Below are positions 54,798-63,723 of a stretch of 64,000 nt of DNA, one piece after another. Source of the stretch: Idiomarina aquatica (GTDB lineage: Bacteria; Pseudomonadota; Gammaproteobacteria; Enterobacterales; Alteromonadaceae); assembly GCF_004362895.1 (NCBI RefSeq), contig NZ_SNXI01000015.1, positions 1 through 64,000 of the forward strand, read 5' to 3'. The notes under the pieces are model-generated. The model was given only the letters and a program-made list of their open reading frames with translations, was not told the origin of the DNA and did no database searches. Each line of letters starts with the position of its first letter. The stretch's first letter is position 1. Both the position numbers and the translations under genes were made by a program.

Positions 54798-55049
54798 GAT
54801 AAAAGAGAGCTGCATTGTGCAGACAGGAGAAAAGGTATTCTGAGTTGCGGATGCTAGTATCGTCATCTTCGCTGTGTTCCCGATTCTGAAATGATTTTTA
54901 GGATGGTCAAATGGGAATATTCAGTAGGTTGAGCAGTGTTCGCAGACTATTCATCAAAAGTAACGCTAGTGCTTGCTGTGTCAGCAGAAAAGGGTGAACC
55001 TTATCATTGGTATTGGAGTCAATAGCGCTTGCTGACCTGAGGCTTGATT

Positions 55050-56672
55050 TCAGCTTTCGTTTTTCAGCTCAAATACTTTGTCTTGGTAATCTGAGCCATG
55101 AATAATGATCTTTTCGAATTCTTTATATCCGCGTCTCAGTACGTTGCATCGATCTAGGAACTTTAAATACGAATTGAGAACCCCCCAGCCGTTTGGCACC
55201 GCTTTACCTGTATCCATAAATTGAAGGCTTCTCACTGGTTCAATGACATCAATACCGAAGCTGCGCTTTAACTGTTGACTCAAAATTGGCACGGCAATAC
55301 CTTTACCACTCAAATAACAAATGCTTCGTAAGGCGATAACTTGCCAGTACCGTTGTGGACAACCAAAGATCCAACCACCATTTATTTCGCAGGTGTATCG
55401 AAGCGCATCAATATTTAGCCAACCTAACTCCTCAACGAATTGATCATAGTATTTTTCAATGGTAGCCAAGTTTGGGGATCTTGCCATGTCCGGGTTTATC
55501 TGCAATTGCTCAAACCGCTTCAGCTTATTCGTTATATCACGTTTGATTTGCGCGCCTTTTGTGAAACGTACAAGTTCTTGCGCGTTCTTTACCTCTTTTA
55601 TGTGTTGTTCCGCTCGTTCAGAACGACCCCAGCGCAATCTTGCGACGAATACACGAGGATCAGGTAATGACACATCATTAAGAGCGAGGTATGACTTTCC
55701 TAAATCTTTTACAGGTCCCTCGCCAATCTGCAACGCGACTGGAAGTCTATAAGTCTTCCCATTGTAGCCGAGCACCAGGTCGAATCGACTATCCGCTATT
55801 TCACTGACTCCATGCAAGTCGAACTCGCCACCGATAATCGGCGCTTGTGGCTTATCTATTGGGTAATCGTTACCATCTTTTAATTTAATGGTTGTAGCCA
55901 AAATATGCTGAGGGAACTTGTACCGGGGTAGGTTCACTTTACCGCTGGATAAGAGTTGATTCGAAATCTGCTTATGCCAGTTCCGTATTATATCGTTACG
56001 TTCGTCGACCAAGGCAGAGTTTTTACTGCAGACAATTGAGTTTAGATAGTCCAATAGGCGTGAGCTCTTGTTTAACCACTTGATGCGTTCGGGTTGATAT
56101 AAAGCTTGTTTAAGTTCATCAACACTCACTTTCGGTTGCTTTAGCAGACTGGCTAAATCAATTTCTATGGCAGAATAGTCACTTGACTTTATTTTCTCCA
56201 TCTTGTCATCGTCAACCTTATGAGTCACCGCAATTTCTATAAGCAAAGGCTCCCATAAGCCATAAATATCGACTTCACATCGTATGTCTGGGCGGTAAAC
56301 ATATTCATTTAGCCAAACCTCTTCTTCGACGATCTGAATATCTCTCATATCGTTAAAAAATGAATACTCATACGTGTAGGGCTCATTTAATATCGTTTTC
56401 AACGAAGTGGACTGACACTCAACAGGCGGGAGATATGTAGAATCATTGTTAAGGAAAAACTGTTTAGCAGCCAGATGAAGAGCTGTTTCCCGGCAGTGGG
56501 TATATTCATCGGCTTCATGATGTGCAAAGTGGTGCCGTTTTTCGGAGCCTTTTTTAGCAACCAGGACCGCATGACAAGACGGGCAAATGCAATTACAAGC
56601 AAGTCCGCTGGGTACATCCTCAATTGAGGTTATCGTGTGTTTTCCTGACTCAAGAGCCACGATAATACTCAT
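55050..56672 (-). CDS. CoiA-like putative nuclease
   Basis: A 540-aa protein. The N-terminus resembles competence protein CoiA: CPSC (30-33) and the HHFAHH motif (47-52) form a likely zinc finger, and RPDI (127-130) with LIEIAVTHKVD (144-154) looks like a PD-(D/E)xK nuclease core with the lysine altered. The C-terminal 250 aa are unfamiliar. AGGAA precedes the ATG. It is read in the same direction as tnsABC but separated by 319 bp. It could be a defence nuclease or a transposition accessory protein. Confidence 0.7.
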   Translation of the reverse strand: MSIIVALESGKHTITSIEDVPSGLACNCICPSCHAVLVAKKGSEKRHHFAHHEADEYTHCRETALHLAAKQFFLNNDSTYLPPVECQSTSLKTILNEPYTYEYSFFNDMRDIQIVEEEVWLNEYVYRPDIRCEVDIYGLWEPLLIEIAVTHKVDDDKMEKIKSSDYSAIEIDLASLLKQPKVSVDELKQALYQPERIKWLNKSSRLLDYLNSIVCSKNSALVDERNDIIRNWHKQISNQLLSSGKVNLPRYKFPQHILATTIKLKDGNDYPIDKPQAPIIGGEFDLHGVSEIADSRFDLVLGYNGKTYRLPVALQIGEGPVKDLGKSYLALNDVSLPDPRVFVARLRWGRSERAEQHIKEVKNAQELVRFTKGAQIKRDITNKLKRFEQLQINPDMARSPNLATIEKYYDQFVEELGWLNIDALRYTCEINGGWIFGCPQRYWQVIALRSICYLSGKGIAVPILSQQLKRSFGIDVIEPVRSLQFMDTGKAVPNGWGVLNSYLKFLDRCNVLRRGYKEFEKIIIHGSDYQDKVFELKNES

Positions 56673-56991
56673 AGAAATTCCTTTTCTATTTTTACTTTTG
56701 CGTTTCCATTAACTTTCCAGAAGGGTCTGCACTCAACATAGTAATTCGCCAGAATGGTCAGGCTTTCATGCAGTTTATTTTTCAATCAACGAAAAAGCAA
56801 ACCTAAGTAGAATGCGAGCATACAGATAGCGCAGCTCTTCTGCAGAGAGAGTGTGTGAAATTTTATTGGCGTATCAGATTGCCGCAATTACTGCTAACGA
56901 AAGTACTCCATGCAAAATGTTAGGCCTCATGTCACTCGCCGGGAAAGCCGGAGTCGCTATTAGTCGAAAATGAGTAAAATACTTTCTCTGT
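56673..56991. other. Intergenic stretch, nothing recognised
   Basis: 319 bp between the CoiA-like gene and the zinc-ribbon gene. It must carry the CoiA-like promoter. I found no repeat, terminator or open frame to report. Confidence 0.4.
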
Positions 56992-58365
56992 TTAAGGTTT
57001 AGCAATCCAGAGCTTTTGATGGTTGAAGAGTGCTGTTATGTCACTGTTTGAACTCGCTATTGAAAACGCCCCAGTAGTGACAGAGACCCCATAAAAATGA
57101 AACAAAAAGCACTTCACATAGTCTTGCAGCTCGGCGTTAGTTAACCCGCCATATCGGTATTTATTAGTTAAATAAGCCAGTCGATACTCTGTGCTGGCTT
57201 CAACAGACGGCCAAGTGAGTTGAATCGTTGGTGTGGCAAAATTGATATATTTAGTCAGGCTGCATCTGGTCCCGGGTGTTTCAGCGGCGAGCTGCCGGAT
57301 TGCAGTGTTTAGGTCATTGGATTGAGCCCAGTGCTCATAAAGCCGCTTTATCGAAGACGATTCGACTCTTATGGTTTGCAGTTTGATGCGGTGCTTCTTA
57401 TACCCCGCTATGCGCTCATTAAAAAACTCAGTGATTATAAACTGGTGACCTAATGGGCATAGTGTTAACACTGTACTGATGTTCTTATGGATAGTCCGCA
57501 AGTCCATGGCTGCTTTTAGGGTAGAAGGGTCACAATTGATACCGAGGGAGTCCAGATAACGCTTGAGGAGCGACGATTTTCGAAAATGCCCGCCGTCTAA
57601 ACCCGTAAGGAATTCGACATTACGCTCCCAATCATCAGGTGCTGTTTGAAGTGCTTCAAAAAAATCAAAATAGCTGTTCTGCACTGAAGCGGCTTTAGCC
57701 GGACCAACATTCACTGTCAGCCAAGCCACATAGTCTACAAACATTGCCCTGATATCACTATTTCCGAGCAATTCAGCGTTGAAAATAGTCCTTTTGTCAT
57801 TCCGGTTGCAAGCCTGGCAACGCTGGCAAAGTGTTTTATTGCTACGGTAGGTTTCGGCTCCGCATTTTGAGCAGTAATAGTGGATGCCGTTCACGCAACG
57901 ATAACACAGGTCGCGACCATCACTCGTTTTATACAATGCCGCTTTTATTCCACATTGAGGACACTTCGCGTACATTTTGTAACGACATGATTGGCATATC
58001 GGTTTATTGGTACCGTTTTTCTTATCGATTGATAGTCGAGACGACTTGCCACACATCGAGCATTTTCTATATGGCTTTAATACGACGTTAGCGCATGAAT
58101 TACACAATAGACCAAACGACTCGATACGGCCGACTGGCCGGCCGACGCGGTGACAGCGCACACAAGGGGTTATTGCTGAGTAGCATCGATAACACAGCGG
58201 CTTTTTCTCATCCCTGTGTATGCGTTTTAATTCACCGCAGTGTGAACACGCGCGTTTAACAAAGAAATATAGGTAACAATCCATACAGTATCGCTTTCCG
58301 CGGTATTTACGTCCAAACTTATCGGCGTATTGTAGGCATTGTTCACACTGTTTTTGCTTACCCAT
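56992..58365 (-). CDS. Six-zinc-ribbon protein coupled to tniQ
   Basis: A 457-aa protein. Six tandem zinc ribbons fill residues 7-183: CxxC pairs at 7/10-27/30, 40/43-58/61, 68/71-88/91, 102/105-124/127, 135/138-154/157 and 165/168-180/183. A helical C-terminal region of about 270 aa follows, without recognisable catalytic residues. The start overlaps the tniQ stop (TGATG), so it is the fifth gene of the transposition operon. By position it corresponds to the extra gene after tniQ in Tn6022/AbaR-type elements. A role in recognising the comM target is plausible, but not shown. Confidence 0.7.
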   Translation of the reverse strand: MGKQKQCEQCLQYADKFGRKYRGKRYCMDCYLYFFVKRACSHCGELKRIHRDEKKPLCYRCYSAITPCVRCHRVGRPVGRIESFGLLCNSCANVVLKPYRKCSMCGKSSRLSIDKKNGTNKPICQSCRYKMYAKCPQCGIKAALYKTSDGRDLCYRCVNGIHYYCSKCGAETYRSNKTLCQRCQACNRNDKRTIFNAELLGNSDIRAMFVDYVAWLTVNVGPAKAASVQNSYFDFFEALQTAPDDWERNVEFLTGLDGGHFRKSSLLKRYLDSLGINCDPSTLKAAMDLRTIHKNISTVLTLCPLGHQFIITEFFNERIAGYKKHRIKLQTIRVESSSIKRLYEHWAQSNDLNTAIRQLAAETPGTRCSLTKYINFATPTIQLTWPSVEASTEYRLAYLTNKYRYGGLTNAELQDYVKCFLFHFYGVSVTTGAFSIASSNSDITALFNHQKLWIAKP

Positions 58366-59468
58366 CAGTCGATGCCGTGTTTAACAAGAAACGCCTGCCA
58401 CCGTCTTTCAATGGCTCGTCTTGATGGTAACTTTTTAACTGGATTTTGGGTTTCGTTGCGAGCTCGCGCATCGAAACATCGCTTTTCTGGTAAGTATTGC
58501 TGTAACTCTTCCGGTATCGTATCAGCACAATTATTCAGAAGTGATAATGGTATGTCAGACTCCAACAATGACAGGGCGAATTGCGCGGTTCCCATCGACA
58601 TTAATGGGGCTACGGTTTCCAGTAAGCTGCGTCTATCGTCCGTTGTTAGCCAATCGAATGCCAATGATGAGAAATCCGCAAAGGCGTAAAAACGCTCTTC
58701 ATTACACTGGAATAAGGTCGCCGCGCTCTGAGGGATGGACTGCTTTGCTGAGAGTCTCCTCACAAGTGAAATTAAATAGCGAAGCCGTTGGAAATGCGTT
58801 GGCGAATAGTCCTGCTCGCTAAAGGCTTGTTTCTCAAGCATACCGGTAACGGATGCCAGTTCGTTATTAGCCGATGCCGGTTTGATGTCACTCATATCCC
58901 ATCGGCAATGCGCACACTGTTTCAGTTTGCCTCGAGTGAGTTTATGTACTTCAACTGACGCGCCGCAATGCGGACAGCTATCGTGCAGATTGATACGGTG
59001 TTTTGTGCAAATGGTAATAAACGATATTCGCCATTGCCGCCTTAGGTAGGGCTTAACATCTTCCATAAGGCACAAGGGGCAGAATTGAGTAGACCGGATG
59101 GTGTTTTTATTACGCGTACTTCGCTGTATCACCCAAGGCCATGTGTTAGTTCTATTTAGCTTAGTGTCTTGATTAACGCGCATAATCACAGGCTTAAGCA
59201 GCATGCTGTCTATTTCGCTCTCACTCAGTGACGAGACTTGCTGAAGTGCTTTTAATTGGTCTGGTGTGAGCTCCCTATCAATATCACGAGTCCATGCGCG
59301 CCAACCCGGCCAGATATAATTTACAACGGTTGATGGAGAGGAGAAGTTAGCGAGGCTTGCCCTTACAAGCCACGATGAGAGTGTTTCGTTTTCTAACGGT
59401 TTAATGCGAGCAGGCCAGGGACCTCTTACAACTCGATGTACCTTGGCCCGTCCGTGGGCGTGTAACAC
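58365..59468 (-). CDS. tniQ: TniQ/TnsD-family target-site protein
   Basis: A 367-aa target selector that would guide TnsC to the insertion site, here comM. TniQ hallmarks are present: an N-terminal ESLSSWLVR-like stretch, CPLC at 130-133, LRRQWRISFITICTKHRINL (141-161), and zinc CxxC pairs 165/168 and 185/188. It starts at GTG inside the tnsC 3' end (43-bp overlap). It is short for TnsD (about 500 aa), so part of the target recognition may be done by the zinc-ribbon protein. Confidence 0.9.
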   Translation of the reverse strand: MLHAHGRAKVHRVVRGPWPARIKPLENETLSSWLVRASLANFSSPSTVVNYIWPGWRAWTRDIDRELTPDQLKALQQVSSLSESEIDSMLLKPVIMRVNQDTKLNRTNTWPWVIQRSTRNKNTIRSTQFCPLCLMEDVKPYLRRQWRISFITICTKHRINLHDSCPHCGASVEVHKLTRGKLKQCAHCRWDMSDIKPASANNELASVTGMLEKQAFSEQDYSPTHFQRLRYLISLVRRLSAKQSIPQSAATLFQCNEERFYAFADFSSLAFDWLTTDDRRSLLETVAPLMSMGTAQFALSLLESDIPLSLLNNCADTIPEELQQYLPEKRCFDARARNETQNPVKKLPSRRAIERRWQAFLVKHGID

Positions 59469-60325
59469 GAGAATGACTCCACAATGTCGACATCAATTTT
59501 TTCGGTACCTTTAGTTATAGCTGAATTTGCGCAAACTTTTAGTAATTCATGAATATTACCTAAATTCCCTTGTGAGATTGCATGTATCTCGGTGGCGAGC
59601 TTTTTACTAGCAAGCTCTGATGGCTCCCGTAAGGGCAAAACTTTTTCAAATGCGTTCAGCAAAGAGCGGAAGTCCTTATTGAGCCTCCATTTTGGCAACT
59701 GCATCGAGGTGAACCGACTTTGGATCTGAGAGTCTTCACGAATAATGTTCGCAGCCGCCGGTATTCCAGTTGCGACTATTGGGATGCGAAGCGTGTTAGA
59801 AATGCGTTTGATTTCGGCCAATGCATCGTTTTTCGCTCTGGCGGTACCGTTATTCAGGGTATGAAACTCATCTATTATCAGCATTTGAGTTTTGCTTTGT
59901 AAAAGGTGAGAGAGCGCCTCGTTTCTCATGGTTGATATGACAGTGTTGGGGCCAATCGGCGCCCAAAAGTTTTTAAGGATTGTGTAATACAAGTCTCGAA
60001 TGCTGGGACCCGACTGCTCAATAACCACAACTGGTTTAATTAAGATTTCCTCTTCTTCCGTAACATATTCCTCTCCATGAAGCTTGCAAAAACGCTCTAT
60101 GATTGACGTTTTACCATTATTAGAGTCCCCCGTCAGTAATAGCCAGGGCATACGAGCCTGCTTGGGATAGTTAAGGGTTTCCGCCAGGATATTGATGGCT
60201 CGAGTCGCTACCGGATAATTTATCCAACGCTTTTGTTTGATGAACTGTTTACGCTGCTCATCGGGCAATGCGGCGACTTCTCGGAACTTAGGGTGTAGGT
60301 GTTTAAACTGGTCCATTCGCGTCAC
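59426..60325 (-). CDS. tnsC: AAA+ transposition regulator TnsC/TniB
   Basis: A 299-aa ATPase that links target recognition to the transposase. Walker A is GDSNNGKT (66-73) and Walker B MLIIDEFH (148-155). It is much shorter than Tn7 TnsC (555 aa) and lies in the TniB range. The GTG start overlaps the tnsB stop (GTGA), so translation is coupled. Confidence 0.93.
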   Translation of the reverse strand: MTRMDQFKHLHPKFREVAALPDEQRKQFIKQKRWINYPVATRAINILAETLNYPKQARMPWLLLTGDSNNGKTSIIERFCKLHGEEYVTEEEEILIKPVVVIEQSGPSIRDLYYTILKNFWAPIGPNTVISTMRNEALSHLLQSKTQMLIIDEFHTLNNGTARAKNDALAEIKRISNTLRIPIVATGIPAAANIIREDSQIQSRFTSMQLPKWRLNKDFRSLLNAFEKVLPLREPSELASKKLATEIHAISQGNLGNIHELLKVCANSAITKGTEKIDVDIVESFSCYTPTDGPRYIEL

Positions 60326-62265
60326 TCTATATCGAAGTCATCAATGTCTTCATCCCAAAGCTCTTCATCCTGTGGGGTCGGCCTGGTTTCAGATTTTGTA
60401 GCGTCTTTTTCGTCAATTACCGGCTCAATAGCTGCGAAAGCCGCGGGCGTTTTTGATTTTTTATGATTTTTATCACGTTGAGCCTTTCTACGTGCATCGG
60501 TTGTTGCTTTTCGCGACTCATCCTCAATCCTTTTCATGTTGCTGAGCGCCCGGGATAGCATTGACTGATTATAGTCTGTCTGTCCGAGCTGCTTCAGATA
60601 TGCTTTAGCTTCTCTGAGTTCCCATACGGTTCTGAAGCTTATCGATGGGTCAGCGTATGGTACTTTCAGGTAAATTTTGGCTTTATCGTCATAGACCCAT
60701 ATTCGCTTAATATTGCGGGGGTCGCGCCTGATAATAAATTGTTTAGGTTTTTTCGTCTCGGGATGATATGCGCCAATGAGGTGTCTTATATTATCTGAGA
60801 AATAATACAGACCATCCCACACGATACCTTGTGACCGTATTGTGCGTCTTTCGTAAGGCAAAAAGCTTAATTCAATGGACAAAGGATCGCTGGGAAGGTC
60901 TGGCCAGCCATGCGGTATATCATCAAGTTCCCCATATACCGCCATCGACCATTTTGTAGCAGGCGGAACACCCAACACATCGTGCTTCTCATGGTGGTAC
61001 CCGACGATTGCATTAATTAACCAATGCTCTAAGGCTTCAAAGTTAAAAATTGCATTTTTTTCTGAGTCATAAGAGCCGCGTGCTTTGGGATTATTGAATG
61101 TCTTACCATCCAAGTCCTTTAGATTCTGCTGGAAGGTACCAAGCAACCGTTCGATGTGACCGCCCCATCTGGGTTTAGCGACCGGGCGAAACTCGAGGTT
61201 GATGTTGTTTTCCATACACCCAAGACGCAGTGTGTCCGATGTGAAGTCAGCACCATTATCGACATGGACTTTTTTAGGAATCCCCCAAACAAGCCATTCG
61301 AGGTCTAGGTTCAAATGCTTGAGCCAGTTTTCTTTTGGAATAATCGAATGCGATAAGCACATCGCAACAGACAGTGTGCTGGGTGCATCTAATGACAAAT
61401 AAAAGCCGGTTACCATGCGTGAATACACGTCAATGGCCATTGTCAACCAAACGCGCTTAATTGATTCGCGTTGCTCATCATCGACAATGATGATATCAAG
61501 CGGCGTATGGTCGATTTGTACGACACTAAGTATTGTATCTGCGCCGGGGAACTTGCCGGCCCGGGCAAGGAAACGGTTATCAGCAATATCTGTATGCCCT
61601 CGAGCGCGTAATCGACGCTCTTCCGGCACACGGCTTATTCGTCTGTATACAGTCGACTGCGAAGGTGGCTTCAAATTGGCATTTTCACATGCTTCTTTTA
61701 CACGAAGATAGACCGCCTTTGGGGTCATTCTGGCTTTCGTCAAATAGAAGTTATCGATGCAATGGTTGATGATTTGGTCTGTTTCTTCATCAACCCTGGT
61801 TTTATCCCTATTCCAGCCTCGACGTCTGGGAGCCAGACTGACAAGTGATTGTGTAGCGTTGTAAGACTTTAGCCATCTGAGCAGCGTATTGTAATGAACG
61901 CTCACCTTGGCGGCCTGTATTTTAGCGTCACGTACTTTGAATGCCGAGCCTAGTTCGAGGAGGGGTTCTATTGCTTTTAGCCGCTCTTTTGCTGTTTTTA
62001 AATCTTTTTTAGGGATCGCTAAGATATCATCGTGAACAACCTGCCCGGATGTATCTGCTGGAACGATGGCGGTTATGATATCGGATAGTTTTACCACTTC
62101 GATGGTTTTGCTATCGTCCAGCTTGACTAATAGCACTTCACTTTTACTTAAAAACTCTTTCAGAAGGTAATCCCCGTTGTCCAGCCGGATAACCTGACCC
62201 TTGGTGAGCTTTGTTTTGGCTTTAGATACTTTATGTTGGTCAGACATACTTCTTTGCCTTAACAA
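60322..62265 (-). CDS. tnsB: DDE transposase TnsB/TniA
   Basis: A 647-aa transposase that cuts and joins the 3' ends. The catalytic triad is D252 (QIDHT), D336 (HVDNGADF) and E372 (HIERLLG), with a D-35-E spacing. N-terminal helix-turn-helix domains (about 100-215) bind the ATTTATTRTGGGAATT repeats. The C-terminal tail is charged, as expected for contact with TnsC. It overlaps the 3' end of tnsA by 26 bp; an internal ATG at 62247 would shorten this to 8 bp. Confidence 0.95.
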   Translation of the reverse strand: MLRQRSMSDQHKVSKAKTKLTKGQVIRLDNGDYLLKEFLSKSEVLLVKLDDSKTIEVVKLSDIITAIVPADTSGQVVHDDILAIPKKDLKTAKERLKAIEPLLELGSAFKVRDAKIQAAKVSVHYNTLLRWLKSYNATQSLVSLAPRRRGWNRDKTRVDEETDQIINHCIDNFYLTKARMTPKAVYLRVKEACENANLKPPSQSTVYRRISRVPEERRLRARGHTDIADNRFLARAGKFPGADTILSVVQIDHTPLDIIIVDDEQRESIKRVWLTMAIDVYSRMVTGFYLSLDAPSTLSVAMCLSHSIIPKENWLKHLNLDLEWLVWGIPKKVHVDNGADFTSDTLRLGCMENNINLEFRPVAKPRWGGHIERLLGTFQQNLKDLDGKTFNNPKARGSYDSEKNAIFNFEALEHWLINAIVGYHHEKHDVLGVPPATKWSMAVYGELDDIPHGWPDLPSDPLSIELSFLPYERRTIRSQGIVWDGLYYFSDNIRHLIGAYHPETKKPKQFIIRRDPRNIKRIWVYDDKAKIYLKVPYADPSISFRTVWELREAKAYLKQLGQTDYNQSMLSRALSNMKRIEDESRKATTDARRKAQRDKNHKKSKTPAAFAAIEPVIDEKDATKSETRPTPQDEELWDEDIDDFDIE

Positions 62266-62938
62266 TTTGTGTGTTCTGACTCAGGGGGCTGGATAAATCC
62301 AGATACACAAGATGATGCCGGGCTAACCACCAGATACGTCCAATCGTTTGCAAATACTCATCCCTGTCTTTTGTGAAGCTTTCCAGAAATTGCTTAACCG
62401 TAATAGGGAGTTGGGTTTTGTTTAAACTATCCAGCAGGAAGTGTTGTGCCTCATCTGTTACCGAGCTAACCGAGTAATTTCTGAGCTTGCGGATGTTATC
62501 CAAAAGAACGCCGTGTATCCTGCGCTCATCGTATATTTTGAAAATCCAGCCTTCCTGTTTTGCAACGGCGAAAGCTTCTGCGAATTTTGGTTTAAGCTTT
62601 TGAAAATTTGACAGGAGTTCTTCACGCTCTTTAACTTCAACGAGCATTGGCTTTCTTTCTGGGGTTTTAAAATAAACCAGGTAGTCAGGCGTGTAGCGTT
62701 GTGTTCGACCATTCAAATCGGTGTATGAAAGTTCAATAGGCTGGGAAACGACTTTCTCGACATGCTCATCAAACTCCATACGCATGACGAAATCACGTTC
62801 AACAGTCGACTCATGTGCGACACAATCAACGCCCCTGAATGAATAATATCCTCTACTGCTGCGCCGATTCGTCGGAATTTTGCGTACGGACGTGCGATGT
62901 TGCAACTTTTTACCGTTTATTATGGGAATTTTTAACAA
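62240..62938 (-). CDS. tnsA: TnsA-type endonuclease
   Basis: A 232-aa restriction-enzyme-like nuclease that cuts the 5' ends so that the element moves by cut-and-paste. Catalytic residues are E47 (ESTVE), D85 (PDYLV) and K103 (VEVK), the same order as E63/D114/K132 of Tn7 TnsA. A winged-helix C-terminal region follows. It starts at TTG, and the first codons (IPIING) are encoded by the fourth right-end TnsB repeat, so TnsB binding would cover the start of the operon. Confidence 0.9.
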   Translation of the reverse strand: MLKIPIINGKKLQHRTSVRKIPTNRRSSRGYYSFRGVDCVAHESTVERDFVMRMEFDEHVEKVVSQPIELSYTDLNGRTQRYTPDYLVYFKTPERKPMLVEVKEREELLSNFQKLKPKFAEAFAVAKQEGWIFKIYDERRIHGVLLDNIRKLRNYSVSSVTDEAQHFLLDSLNKTQLPITVKQFLESFTKDRDEYLQTIGRIWWLARHHLVYLDLSSPLSQNTQIVKAKKYV

Positions 62939-63042
62939 TTTATCATCTATTGTGGGAATTACAATACAATTTATTGTGGGAATATTTGGCTATAGCCCGC
63001 ATTATACCGTTTTAGTTTGACTATTTATTATGGGAATTGACA
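62913..63042 (-). repeat. Right transposon end with four TnsB-type sites
   Basis: Copies of ATTTATTRTGGGAATT lie at 62915-62930, 62945-62960, 62969-62984 and 63023-63038, all in one orientation; the last runs into the terminal GACA. The four-site right end and two-site left end match the Tn7 pattern of unequal ends. Confidence 0.9.
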
Positions 63043-63047
63043 GGCTC

Positions 63048-63723
63048 ACCACCAAGACCTGGCGAGATTAGCCTGGCGCACCACTCGATTTTGTTCTTAG
63101 ATGAATTACCCGAGTTCTCGCGTCACGTTTTGGATTCGTTGCGTGAACCCTTAGAAAGCGGACACGTGACCATCAGCCGCGCCGCTCACCAAGTGCAATT
63201 CCCGGCAAATTTCCAGCTGATTTGTGCACTAAACCCTTCGCCATGCGGGCAGTTCGATGGCAGTCTCGGGAGTTGCCGTTCAACACCAGACCAGATACTA
63301 AATTATCTTAACAAGCTATCGGGGCCATTGTTAGATCGTATCGACATTCAGGTGGCGGTACCCCGCGAAACATCAAGCCTGCGGTTAGATGGAACTCAGG
63401 TTACGGGAGAGACTAGCGAACAAATGAAGCAACGGGTTATTGCAGCAAGGCAGCAGCAATATCGACGCCAGGGATGTCTTAACAGCGAGCTAAAAGCAAG
63501 CGAAGTTGTGTCTCATTGTATGCTAACTGACGCTGACCACGAGTTTCTTATCACTGCGATTGAAAAACTAAAACTGTCGCACCGGGCGTATCACCGAACA
63601 TTGCGGTTGGCACGCAGTATTGCCGATCTGGATAATCAGAAAAAGGTGCAAAAACCTCATTTAGCCGAAGCGATGGGCTATAGAGCATTGGATCAGCTAA
63701 TTGATCAAGTGCGTTCGTTATGA
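63048..63723 (+). pseudogene. comM: comM (yifB) 3' part after the transposon
   Basis: The last 676 bp of comM. It continues PRPGEISLAHHSILFLDELPEF with Walker B (FLDELPEF), sensor motifs and a C-terminal helical domain. The real frame is set by joining GGCTC from the left copy. It has no ribosome site of its own, so it is probably not made unless the element leaves. Confidence 0.9.

Larger units (their letters stand above)
39752..63042. mobile_element. Tn7-like transposon inserted in comM (23,291 bp)
   Basis: The element begins TGTCAATTCCCATAAT and ends with its exact complement; the first 20 bp of the two ends agree at 19 positions. GGCTC flanks both sides (39747-39751 and 63043-63047), the 5-bp duplication expected for Tn7-family transposition. 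Right-end genes are tnsA, tnsB, tnsC, tniQ and a zinc-ribbon gene, all on the minus strand. Short tnsC (299 aa, TniB-like) and comM insertion recall the Tn6022/AbaR backbone of Acinetobacter. Cargo covers about 39800-54800. Confidence 0.95.
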
